NCBI GenBank assembly: GCA_964538405.1 | Contig: CAZIET010000001.1 | Coordinates: 1-58,144, forward strand | Reading direction: 5' to 3' | DNA: 58,144 bases | Source: JAGVWT01 sp964538405 | Lineage (GTDB): Archaea > Nanobdellota > Nanobdellia > Pacearchaeales > GW2011-AR1 | Shown: positions 8,315-16,343 of the stretch, piece after piece | Position numbering within the stretch: position 1 is the first letter of the stretch | How the letters are laid out: each line of letters starts with the position of its first letter | Notes under the pieces: model-generated | What the model was told of the DNA's origin: nothing | The model's input: the letters and a program-made list of their open reading frames with translations, nothing else | The model's database searches: none | Position numbers and translations under genes: made by a program

Positions 8315-11300
8315 ATGGCATTAGCAATTGTAAGAAAAAAAATCGATGAAATATCTTTCTCACTGTTCAGTCCGGAAGAAATAAAGAAGATTTCAGTGGC
8401 AAAAATAGTCACGCCTGAATTGTATGACATTGACGGATATCCTGTTGACGGAGGATTGATGGATTTAAGATTAGGAGCAATTGACCCTGGAGTTAGATGT
8501 CGTACTTGTGGAGGTCGGCTAAAAGAATGTTTGGGGCACCCTGGAAGAATTGAATTAGCAAGGCCGGTAATTCATTTGAAATATGTTCCATTAATAGAAA
8601 TGGGATTGAGATGTTTCTGCCACAATTGTGGAAAATTGACATTGCAGGAAAAAGATATGAAGAAATATCCTCCAAGTTTGAGAGCTAAGAAAGCAAAAGA
8701 TGCAAAGAAATGTCCACACTGTTTAACTGTTAATGAAAAAGTAAAGTTAGACAAACCTACAAACTTCTTTTTGGGAAAGAAGAGAATTTTCCCAACCGAA
8801 ATAAGGGAAATGCTTGTAAAAGTTCCGGATGAAGAATTAAAATTGGTTGGAGTAAATCCAAAAACGGCAAGGCCGGAATGGGGGGTTCTTACTCTATTGA
8901 TGGTTCCTCCCGTAACTGTAAGGCCAAGTATTATTTTAGAATCTGGAGAAAGATCAGAAGATGACTTGACACATAAATTATCTGACATTATAAGAGCAAA
9001 TCAAAGATTGTGGGAAAACCTAAATGCAGGAGCCGCTGAAGTTATCATTATTGATCTTTGGGATTTATTACAATATCATGTCACAACTTTCTTTGACAAT
9101 AGCGTTACAAGAATTCCTCCTGCAAGACATAGATCAGGACAGCCATTGAAAACAATCACTGAAAGAATCAAAGGTAAGGAAGGAAGAATTAGAAAAAACC
9201 TGGCCGGAAAGAGGGTAAATTATTCTGCTCGTACTGTAATTTCTCCTGATGCATCAATCAACATCAATGAAGTTGGAGTTCCATTTGAAATTGCAAAGAT
9301 AATAACGGTAGCTGAAACAGTCAATGACATGAATCTTGAAGCAATGAAGAAACTTATAGAGAAAGGAGAGGAATATCCCGGAGCAAATTATATTATAAGG
9401 CCGGATGGAAAAAAGAAGAAGATTAGTGTTGATCTTAAAGATGAGATAATTAATGAGATAGTTCCCGGATACAAAGTTGAAAGGCATCTGATTGACGGGG
9501 ATGTTGTTTTGTTTAATAGGCATCCAAGTCTTCACAAGGGAAGTTTGATGGCACATTTTGTAAGAGTCCTTCCGGGAAAGACATTCAGATTGCATCCTGC
9601 AGCATGCTTCCCTTACAACGCAGACTTTGACGGAGACGAGATGAATATTCACTCACCTCAAACTGAAGAAGCTCGTTCAGAGGCAAGAATTTTATTGAAT
9701 GTAAAGAACAATTTGATTTCTCCAAAGAATAATTCTAATTTGCTTGGATTGGATCAGGACGCCTTGACTGGAAATTACCTGCTTGGAATAAATGAACTGT
9801 CAAAGGAAGATGCAAATCAGCTGTTATACAGCGCCGGAATAAATGCGGAAATAAGCAAAAAGAAAGTTGCAGGAACAGAGGTTACTTCAGAAATAATTCC
9901 AAAGATAAATTTCTCAAACAATTCAGTAAAAATTTCCGAGGGGAAAATAGTTTCTGGAAAGATTGACAAAAGTCTTTTCGGCGAAGAAGACGGGGAATTG
10001 ATAAAGGAAGTGGACAAAGAGTATGGAAGAGATGAGGCATTCAATTTGATCAAGAATTCTTACAATCTCGGGGTGAGATATTTGGCAGGGCATGGAATCA
10101 CAATTTCAATTGAGGATTTGAATTTGAATGACCGTGCATTAAAGCAGGCTGAAGAAATAATACAAAAGGCGGAAAAAAGAACGGAAGAGCTGATAAGGGA
10201 TTATGAAGAGGGAAAATTGGAAACAATTCCGGGAAAATCAAGGGAAGACACAAGAGAAATTAAAATCTTGCAGGTATTGAATGAGGTCAGAACAAAAATA
10301 GGTGAAATAGCAAAGAAGGAATTCCCAAGCAACAACCCTGTTAATCATATGATAATTTCCGGAGGTGGAGGGAACATCTTGAATATTACTCAGATTGCAT
10401 GCAGTGTTGGTCAGCAGGCATTGATGGGTAAGAGAATTGACATAGGATACCAAAAGAGGACACTTTCATCTTTCAGAAAAGGAGAATTATCTCCACATTC
10501 ACGTGGATTCATCAAAAGTTCTTTCATGAAGGGACTGCGTCCGGATGAGTTCTTCTTCGGAGCCATGACGGGAAGGGACTCTCTGATGGATACTGCACTA
10601 AGAACTCCCAAATCCGGTTATTTGTACAGAAGATTGGCAAATGCAATACAGGATCTGAGAAGAGAATATGATGGAACAATAAGGGATAGCAACAATAATG
10701 TTATACAATTCAAGTACGGTTACGACGATGTCGATGTAACAAGGGCTCATTTAAAGGGAAAAATGGATGCTGGAGAAGCAATTGGAATCATAACGGCACA
10801 GTCATTTGGTGAACCCTCAACACAAATGGCATTGAACGTATTCCACTTCGCGGGAGTCCAGGAAATGCAGATCACGACAGGGTTGCCAAAGCTAATTGAA
10901 ATCTTCGATGCAAGAAAGAAACCCTCATCTCCTAAGATGGAAATTTACCTGAACAAAGACTGGAACAACGAAAAGGATGCAAAAGTGTTTGCTGAAAAGA
11001 TAAAGGAAATAAAAATCGGAGAAATAGCTTCAGAAATAGGAATAAATTTCAGCGACAAGAACATAGAAATCAAGGTAGACAAAGATGGATTGAAGCAGAC
11101 GCATTCATCCATAAAGACGATAACTGAAAGACTGAAAGAACTTGGACACAAGGCAAGGGAAAAAGACAATTCAATAATAATAAGTGCCCCTCAATACACG
11201 TTCAAGGAACTTTACAAATTGAAGGAGAAGCTGAAGGGAACAATCATTTCAGGAATTAAGGGGATAAGCCAGGTTATGGTTACAAAGGACGACAGTAGAT

Positions 11301-11791
11301 ATATGGTTATAACTCTTGGAACAAACTTGGAGGAAGTATTCGGAATGAAGGAAGTTGATCAGGATAAAACTATTTCGAATGACTTGTATGAAGTTGCAGA
11401 AGTTCTGGGAATAGAAGCTGGAAGACAATTGATAATCAATGAAATCAACGGGGTCTTGAATACACAGGGACTTGATATTGATGGAAGACATCTTGAATTG
11501 GTTGCGGATGCAATGACAACTCTTGGATTGATAAAGGGTATAACAAGAATGGGAATAATTGCGCAGAAAGCATCCATTTTGGCAAGGGCGACATTCGAAA
11601 CGCCAATAAATCAGTTTGTGAACGCCTCAATAAAGGGAAGCAAGGATCAACTGACAAGCGTCATTGAAAACATTATTTTGAATCAGCCGGTTCCTGTAGG
11701 AACTGGATTGCCAGGATTGTTTGTTGAAGTTACGGGAAAATTAGTTAAAAAGGAAAAGGACAAGAAACTAGTGGAAGTCAAAGAGGATTAA
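8315..11791 (+). CDS. rpoA: RNA polymerase subunit A, undivided A'-A'' (Rpo1)
   Basis: This 1158-residue gene encodes the largest subunit in one piece. A' landmarks are the N-terminal zinc motif CRTCGGRLKECLGHPG, a second CxxC pair (CHNCG, CPHC), GKRVNYSARTVISP and the catalytic Mg loop NADFDGDEMNIH. A'' landmarks are GEAIGIITAQSFGEPSTQ, FHFAGVQEMQITTGLPKL and the C-terminal ATFETPINQFVNA...VGTGLP. Most archaea encode A' and A'' as separate genes. The usual extra residues between the QFKYGYDDVDV end of A' and the GEAIGI block of A'' are almost absent here, so the joint near residues 800-815 is unusually tight. It is co-transcribed with rpoB (1 nt gap) and overlaps nusA by 1 nt. Confidence 0.97.
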   Translation: MALAIVRKKIDEISFSLFSPEEIKKISVAKIVTPELYDIDGYPVDGGLMDLRLGAIDPGVRCRTCGGRLKECLGHPGRIELARPVIHLKYVPLIEMGLRCFCHNCGKLTLQEKDMKKYPPSLRAKKAKDAKKCPHCLTVNEKVKLDKPTNFFLGKKRIFPTEIREMLVKVPDEELKLVGVNPKTARPEWGVLTLLMVPPVTVRPSIILESGERSEDDLTHKLSDIIRANQRLWENLNAGAAEVIIIDLWDLLQYHVTTFFDNSVTRIPPARHRSGQPLKTITERIKGKEGRIRKNLAGKRVNYSARTVISPDASININEVGVPFEIAKIITVAETVNDMNLEAMKKLIEKGEEYPGANYIIRPDGKKKKISVDLKDEIINEIVPGYKVERHLIDGDVVLFNRHPSLHKGSLMAHFVRVLPGKTFRLHPAACFPYNADFDGDEMNIHSPQTEEARSEARILLNVKNNLISPKNNSNLLGLDQDALTGNYLLGINELSKEDANQLLYSAGINAEISKKKVAGTEVTSEIIPKINFSNNSVKISEGKIVSGKIDKSLFGEEDGELIKEVDKEYGRDEAFNLIKNSYNLGVRYLAGHGITISIEDLNLNDRALKQAEEIIQKAEKRTEELIRDYEEGKLETIPGKSREDTREIKILQVLNEVRTKIGEIAKKEFPSNNPVNHMIISGGGGNILNITQIACSVGQQALMGKRIDIGYQKRTLSSFRKGELSPHSRGFIKSSFMKGLRPDEFFFGAMTGRDSLMDTALRTPKSGYLYRRLANAIQDLRREYDGTIRDSNNNVIQFKYGYDDVDVTRAHLKGKMDAGEAIGIITAQSFGEPSTQMALNVFHFAGVQEMQITTGLPKLIEIFDARKKPSSPKMEIYLNKDWNNEKDAKVFAEKIKEIKIGEIASEIGINFSDKNIEIKVDKDGLKQTHSSIKTITERLKELGHKAREKDNSIIISAPQYTFKELYKLKEKLKGTIISGIKGISQVMVTKDDSRYMVITLGTNLEEVFGMKEVDQDKTISNDLYEVAEVLGIEAGRQLIINEINGVLNTQGLDIDGRHLELVADAMTTLGLIKGITRMGIIAQKASILARATFETPINQFVNASIKGSKDQLTSVIENIILNQPVPVGTGLPGLFVEVTGKLVKKEKDKKLVEVKED

Positions 11792-12204
11792 TGAAAACGA
11801 TTGATATGCAGCAGATGAGGTATTTGAACATGTTTTCAAAAGTAACCCAGGTTCCGACAAGTTCATGTTTTGTTTATAACAACACAATTTTTTTCTCTGT
11901 TTCAAAAAACCAAATATCAAAGGCCATTGGGGAGAATGGCAGAAACATCAAAAGAATGAGCGAAATCTTCGGAAAGAGAGTAAGAGTTGTTTCAAAACCA
12001 GAAGGGGTTTCGGATTCAAAGAAATTCATAGAATCGATTGTCAATCCTTTAAGATTCAAGGAATTGGAAGTAAGGGATAATGAGATAGTGATTACTGCAG
12101 GAAGCCAGAGCAAGGCTGCATTGATTGGAAGATTCAAAAGAAGATTGGAAGAATTGCAGGACATATCCAAGGAATATTTCGGAATGGATGTCAAAATAAT
12201 TTAG
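11791..12204 (+). CDS. nusA: Archaeal NusA-like KH-domain transcription factor
   Basis: This 137-residue protein has two KH domains without the bacterial N-terminal domain, as in archaeal NusA. Visible KH signatures are ISKAIGENGRNIKRMSEIFG and AALIGRFKRRLEEL. It should bind RNA and act with RNA polymerase during elongation or termination. It starts inside the rpoA stop (TAATG), indicating translational coupling, and is the last gene of the operon. The usual neighbours rpl30 (before) and rps12-rps7 (after) are absent. Confidence 0.92.
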   Translation: MKTIDMQQMRYLNMFSKVTQVPTSSCFVYNNTIFFSVSKNQISKAIGENGRNIKRMSEIFGKRVRVVSKPEGVSDSKKFIESIVNPLRFKELEVRDNEIVITAGSQSKAALIGRFKRRLEELQDISKEYFGMDVKII

Positions 12205-12752
12205 ATTGATAACATTATGTAAATTCCTATGCTGTTCATGATGAAGCTTATTATTGCCAATATATGAATTCTTATTGACGTCAAACCGGCAAGCATGCTT
12301 ACTCCTATCTCATCCGGCAACGGAGAAGATATTACTATTCCCACTATTGCATAGAGCAAATAGTTTTTTATTTTTGCTAAGGGTTTGTAAGAAAAGTCTT
12401 TTATAATTTCCTTCATTACTTTTGTTCTTTCTAACTTTTCAAATTCATCCATGAATGAGAATTTTATCATTTTGAAAATAATCAAATCCGCAATTAACGC
12501 TCCACTTCCTCCAATGATTGTTGCGAGCCAAATGTTTTGCGGCTGTATTGTCAGAAAAAATCCAACGGCGAAAGGTGCCGAAAATCCAAATGAGAAAAAC
12601 AGGCCGGCAATAAAAATTCCGATATATTCCAATTCTTCTAAGCTGTTTACGAAGCCTTGAACATTTGCGTTGATAAATAAAAAATAGGCTAAAATTGAAA
12701 GTAATATTAATAGGAATAATTTTGGGTACTTGAACCTGAATAATTTCTCCAT
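12201..12752 (-). CDS. Multi-pass membrane protein, VTT/YqaA-like (tentative)
   Basis: This 183-residue integral membrane protein has about five hydrophobic segments (residues 10-28, 40-60, 65-92, 128-146 and 155-182) and a charged cytoplasmic loop around 95-125. The segment SSPLPDEIGVSMLAGL resembles the Pro/Glu re-entrant motif of small VTT/DedA/YqaA-type proteins, a group linked to lipid or ion transport. That assignment rests on one motif. Its 3' end overlaps nusA by 4 nt in convergent orientation. Confidence 0.6.
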   Translation of the reverse strand: MEKLFRFKYPKLFLLILLSILAYFLFINANVQGFVNSLEELEYIGIFIAGLFFSFGFSAPFAVGFFLTIQPQNIWLATIIGGSGALIADLIIFKMIKFSFMDEFEKLERTKVMKEIIKDFSYKPLAKIKNYLLYAIVGIVISSPLPDEIGVSMLAGLTSIRIHILAIISFIMNSIGIYIMLSI

Positions 12753-12845
12753 CTTTTTTTAATGATTCATTATGGGCTTTTTGGTATATAAGCTTTCTTG
12801 GATGAGAAGTTTTAAATATGAAAAAAAGGCTTTTCTGATGTGAGC

Positions 12846-12952
12846 GAGCCTGTAGCTCAGCCTGGCACGAGCACTGCTCTCAAAATTTCCATTTAGCTGT
12901 CTAAGAAATCTAAGAGAGGCAGGGGTCCGAGGTTCAAATCCTCGCAGGCTCA
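12846..12952 (+). tRNA. Intron-containing tRNA, predicted anticodon CAA, class I scaffold
   Basis: Acceptor GAGCCTG/CAGGCTC, D stem GCTC/GAGC, T stem CGAGG/CCTCG with loop TTCAAAT and discriminator A are all clear. The anticodon stem CTGCT/GGCAG is split by an insertion. A relaxed bulge-helix-bulge (CTCA opposite TAAG with one C-A mismatch, bulges AAA and AGA) puts a 32-nt intron at 12885-12916, the canonical 37/38 site. The mature loop would be CTCAAAA, anticodon CAA (Leu). The variable region is only 5 nt (GGGTC), whereas tRNA-Leu normally has a long arm. The gene is certain; the anticodon and amino acid are not. Confidence 0.85.
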
Positions 12953-12964
12953 TTCAAATAAAAG

Positions 12965-13084
12965 ATGACTAAAAAATTAGAAAGAGAAGAATATTATGAA
13001 AGCATTCTTAACATGCTTGCTTCAGAGGAAGTATTGAAAAGAGATTGGGACAACGACTTGGATGAAAGGTGGAATGATGTATAA
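12965..13084 (+). CDS. 39-residue antitoxin-like protein
   Basis: This small frame starts 12 nt after the tRNA end. Its product is strongly charged and helical, and the pattern NMLASEEVLKRDWDNDLDER resembles the C-terminal toxin-wrapping tail of small antitoxins, but no DNA-binding N-terminus is present. No toxin gene follows: a frame that starts at ATG 13076, overlapping the stop, ends after six codons. It may be a shortened orphan antitoxin, or a decayed module between two tRNA genes. Coding status rests on composition only. Confidence 0.4.
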   Translation: MTKKLEREEYYESILNMLASEEVLKRDWDNDLDERWNDV

Positions 13085-13182
13085 CCAAAAAGATTAATGA
13101 TTATATGAAGAGATTACATAAAGGAGCTTTAATCCAAAGATTTAGGTAATTTTAAAAACTAATTTTAAGAAGTATGTTTATA

Positions 13183-13255
13183 GCCCCTTTAGTATAGAGG
13201 CCAAGTATGCGGCCCTTTCACGGCCGAGACCCGGGTTCGAATCCCGGAGGGGGCG
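13183..13255 (+). tRNA. tRNA-Glu (TTC)
   Basis: The cloverleaf is complete: acceptor GCCCCTT/AGGGGGC (one T-G pair), anticodon stem CGGCC/GGCCG with loop CTTTCAC (anticodon TTC), T stem CCGGG/CCCGG with loop TTCGAAT, discriminator G. CCA is encoded at 13256-13258. There is no intron. It marks the left edge of the accessory island. The TATA-like TTTTAAAAACTA lies about 27 nt upstream. Confidence 0.96.
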
Positions 13256-13312
13256 CCATGAAAACATATTTTGATAACAAACATTTTTAACATTTAGTCT
13301 CTCTTTTATCAA

Positions 13313-13621
13313 ATGGAACTAAAAGGCGTGAAAAAATTTCTTGAAGAATTATATCCAAATAATCTTGTTTTTGATCCTCATTTTTACAAAAGAACATCTG
13401 AAAGACCCATAAGTGAAGGCATGGCAAGGGGTTTTTTATCCCAACTCAACAAATTGGAAAAAATTGAGAAAGGAAAAGGAGAAAGATTTAAACTCTGGTT
13501 TAAAATGAGTAGAAAATATTCATTAGTTTTGATAGCTGAAATCAATGATACTACAAAGGTTTTAAAAGTTATAAGCGCTTGGAACACTGATAGAAAATGG
13601 CAAGACAAATTAAAACAATAG
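13313..13621 (+). CDS. Probable mRNA-interferase-like toxin (DUF4258-like)
   Basis: This is a 102-residue basic protein. The order of elements (FDPHFYKRTSERPIS, a helix, a KLWFKMSRKYSLVLIAE strand pair and KVLKVISAWNTDRKW) resembles the small RelE-like DUF4258 toxins, which begin with a His near the N-terminus and end in a valine-rich strand. The downstream gene overlaps it by 25 nt and is a DUF2283-type protein, the usual partner, so the two read as a toxin-antitoxin pair with the toxin first. The toxin call is by shape and context. Confidence 0.55.
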   Translation: MELKGVKKFLEELYPNNLVFDPHFYKRTSERPISEGMARGFLSQLNKLEKIEKGKGERFKLWFKMSRKYSLVLIAEINDTTKVLKVISAWNTDRKWQDKLKQ

Positions 13622-13953
13622 ATTATGATGCCGAGAATGATATTTTTTCCATATCTGATGGTGAAAAAGTGAAGGCTTCTTTAGACATAGGAGATTTTAT
13701 TCTAGATGTCAACCATAATAATTTAATTTGTGGTCTAGAAATAATGAATGCAAGCGAAAACCTTGGTATTTCAAAAGATGTGTTAAAAGGCATTCAGAAC
13801 ATGAAGATGTCTGTTACTTACCAAACTAACCATGTGTATGTTTTGCTTATGATTGTATTCAAGAAGGAAGATAAAGAAGTTAACATCCCTATTCCGCTAA
13901 CTATTGGTTTGGGACATAAAGAGCCTAAAAAAGAAGTGTTAGTATACAACTGA
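13597..13953 (+). CDS. DUF2283-family protein, probable antitoxin
   Basis: The N-terminal 60 residues match the DUF2283 pattern: IDYDAENDIFSI, then GDFILDVNHNNLICGLEIMNAS, a beta-rich domain that often pairs with DUF4258-type toxins. The C-terminal half (residues 60-118) is an extra beta-rich region with no match I know. At 118 residues it is longer than typical DUF2283 proteins. The ATG at 13597 lies inside the upstream gene, which suggests translational coupling. It likely neutralises the upstream protein, which is inference. Confidence 0.65.
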   Translation: MARQIKTIDYDAENDIFSISDGEKVKASLDIGDFILDVNHNNLICGLEIMNASENLGISKDVLKGIQNMKMSVTYQTNHVYVLLMIVFKKEDKEVNIPIPLTIGLGHKEPKKEVLVYN

Positions 13954-13997
13954 TTATGCTTGCAAAATCTATTTAACGATTAAAACTTTGTTCTCTT

Positions 13998-14696
13998 ATG
14001 CAATTAATTGTAGATAAATGCAAAATTCTTTTGGATGCTTACAAAAAAGGTAAATTGGGGCAGACAAAGATGCCTGAAGATTCTAATCCTGTGAATTTTC
14101 CTAGTAATGAATTGAGGATTTCTTATTTTACTCTTCCCATGGCTCTTAATTATCAGAGAGACAGTTACAAATTATGGGAATCTGCCTTGAAAACATTCAA
14201 TGATCCTGAAACGAAAGTGGTTTTTGATGTTTCTTTGGTTTCCAAAATGGATGATGAAACATTAAGAAAGAATCTTGGAAAGTATAAACTTGCATTGCAG
14301 CCCAATAAGCAAACTTCTACATGGAAGACAATTTCCAAAAGTGTTTATGAGAATTTTGGGTCATTTGAAGGTCTTGTTAAGTCTGCAGATAGTGATTATC
14401 TTAAATTGAAGGAAGTTATTCAAGGTAAAATGAAGAAAGGCTTTCCTTATTTATCTGGTCCTAAAATATTCAATTATTGGTCTTTTATTTTGTCTGAATA
14501 TGGGAGAGTTGGTTTGAAGAATATGGAATTTATTGAGATTGCTCCGGATACTCATATTACCCAATGCTCTGTTAAATTAGGAGTTATTACTGAAAGTGAA
14601 GCCGGAAGTTTGTCAAAAGATGATATTTCATCTAAATGGAGAGAAGTTTTGAAAGATTCTGGGATTACTCCNNNNNNNNNNTCATATACAAACTAG
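13998..14696 (+). CDS. HhH-GPD/DNA-glycosylase-like protein, C-terminus lost in gap
   Basis: About 224 residues are readable before a run of ten N at 14672-14681. The centre and C-terminus look like the helix-hairpin-helix glycosylase fold: FPYLSGPKIFNYWSFIL (hairpin-like) followed by APDTHITQCSVKLGVI, in which DTH takes the place of the VDTHV catalytic-Asp motif of that superfamily. The role could be base excision or recognition of a modified base. The listed end assumes the gap keeps the frame and is not real evidence for the stop. It is followed on the same strand by the 525-residue gene. The family call is tentative. Confidence 0.5.
   Translation: MQLIVDKCKILLDAYKKGKLGQTKMPEDSNPVNFPSNELRISYFTLPMALNYQRDSYKLWESALKTFNDPETKVVFDVSLVSKMDDETLRKNLGKYKLALQPNKQTSTWKTISKSVYENFGSFEGLVKSADSDYLKLKEVIQGKMKKGFPYLSGPKIFNYWSFILSEYGRVGLKNMEFIEIAPDTHITQCSVKLGVITESEAGSLSKDDISSKWREVLKDSGITXXXXSYTN
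14672..14681. other. Assembly gap (10 N)
   Basis: A run of ten undetermined bases, typical of a scaffold join of unknown true size. It cuts the 3' end of the glycosylase-like gene, so that gene's length and the spacing to the next gene are unknown. Confidence 0.99.
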
Positions 14697-14746
14697 AGTA
14701 ATTTTTCTATAATAAACTATAAAAATCAGAGCTATCTTGATAATTC

Positions 14747-16324
14747 ATGGACCCAATATCTCTTACCCCTAGAGAATACTATTGGAATCAGATTTATCCT
14801 AGACCGCAGTATATGCGAGATAATTTTAATATTGATTTTGGGGAGCATGAACAGAGAAGGATAAAAGAAATATCTGCTTGGAGAAAAGAATTTACAAAGA
14901 AATTAGATGGTCAAGCCATAGAAAAAGAGGCTTCTTTTTATGTTACGCCTGTAGAAAAGATTTCTCCCACTTGGGAAGCAGCATTATTAGGAAAGGGCAA
15001 CTTCTTGTGCATTGGTCTTTCAGCTCTGCAAAATAATCCTTCTGTAATAGTTATGGCCTTGATTAGAAGGGAAGACTCAAAAAAACCAGACTATCATAAA
15101 CTGATTAATATCACTAAATCCAAAAAGATTGATATAAATAATAAAAGAAATGGTGTTGATGAACCTTTTTTGTTAGTAGAAAGCTGGGACTATATCAATT
15201 CAGATAAAATTTACCAAGGTGTTAGTTTAGAGAAGAATTATTTCAAAAATCTTATATCTGAAACGTTAAGTGTTGAAGATAACATCGCTGCATCACTTCA
15301 AATGCCTTTAATTAGTTCCCCAGGTTCAATCGGTTCTGTTGGAGGAATTACTCTTTCTTCTTTTACTAGTTCAAGTAAATTCTCCAGAGAATTAGTTAAA
15401 ACATTTATCCAAATGAATCCACCAGAATATAGAAATATTCCTCCTCCAGCAAGAGATTATGAAGGGGTTTCTTTTGAATATCTACCAGGTATAAGACTTC
15501 GTTTTGCCGACAGACCTTACTCAACTAATAGTGTTATGGAGGGGTTACCAGATACATCGTATGTGGCCTTATATGAAAAGCTTTCCAAAAGAGAAAATTC
15601 TTTAGGAGAACATTCAATCTTTTCAAACATCAATACTAGATTTGGTACCTCAATATCAAACGAATGGTCTGACTTAGTGAAAAGGTTTACCTCCACTGAG
15701 ATAACAGTTCCAAAAGAGTTGGATGAGATTAATGAGTATGGTTTTGCTAACTTAAACAAATTAATTGAGTCTTTGAATGTTAGTATGTGGTCCAAGATAG
15801 TTTATGCTCACAACCTAGCTCCATCTTTCAAGAACGAGGATAAGGATGCTCTAAATAAAGTTGTATTAAGATTGAGAGCTGATTTTGACGCACATCTCTC
15901 AGAGATTCACAAAGATGAAGACATTAGGAAAAATGTTATTGATTCTATGCTTGGTCAAAGATTCCAGCTGAAAATTATGAATCTAACTTCTGGTTTTGCA
16001 AGAGTAGATAATGGAGGAAAAATATCTGAGAGCCATTTCTCCAAGAGTAGAGATTTAACACTAGATAATTTTGTTGGTTTTATGAAACATGAAAGAGTCG
16101 AACGTTTACTTCACTGGGTAATCAAAAAGAAGGAAAACAAAGAGTATTCTGTTATAAGAGAAACTATAACCAACAATCCTGGCTTAAACGCTCAAGAGAT
16201 ATTTAACATAGTCAAGAATTATGGTGTTCCAGATTTGTATAAAACATGTGAATGGCTAGATTGGATGCACAAAAAGGGATTGGTTTTATATAATGCTGAT
16301 AAAAGGTATTTTTGGTTACCATAG
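14747..16324 (+). CDS. Unknown 525-residue protein with C-terminal winged helix
   Basis: I do not recognise this large soluble protein. No Walker motifs, nuclease signature or membrane segments are visible. Residues 60-130 read as an alternating alpha/beta region (GNFLCIGLSALQNNP, VIVMALIRRED). The middle has a Ser/Gly/Pro-rich stretch (SSPGSIGSVGGITLSSFTSS). Residues 460-525 look like a winged helix (ITNNPGLNAQEIFNIV, CEWLDWMHKKGLVLY, final RYFWLP), suggesting DNA or RNA binding. It lies in the accessory island downstream of the glycosylase-like gene and converges on the three-gene operon, with 19 nt between them. Confidence 0.7.
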   Translation: MDPISLTPREYYWNQIYPRPQYMRDNFNIDFGEHEQRRIKEISAWRKEFTKKLDGQAIEKEASFYVTPVEKISPTWEAALLGKGNFLCIGLSALQNNPSVIVMALIRREDSKKPDYHKLINITKSKKIDINNKRNGVDEPFLLVESWDYINSDKIYQGVSLEKNYFKNLISETLSVEDNIAASLQMPLISSPGSIGSVGGITLSSFTSSSKFSRELVKTFIQMNPPEYRNIPPPARDYEGVSFEYLPGIRLRFADRPYSTNSVMEGLPDTSYVALYEKLSKRENSLGEHSIFSNINTRFGTSISNEWSDLVKRFTSTEITVPKELDEINEYGFANLNKLIESLNVSMWSKIVYAHNLAPSFKNEDKDALNKVVLRLRADFDAHLSEIHKDEDIRKNVIDSMLGQRFQLKIMNLTSGFARVDNGGKISESHFSKSRDLTLDNFVGFMKHERVERLLHWVIKKKENKEYSVIRETITNNPGLNAQEIFNIVKNYGVPDLYKTCEWLDWMHKKGLVLYNADKRYFWLP

Positions 16325-16343
16325 TGAGAAACCATTAATTCAA

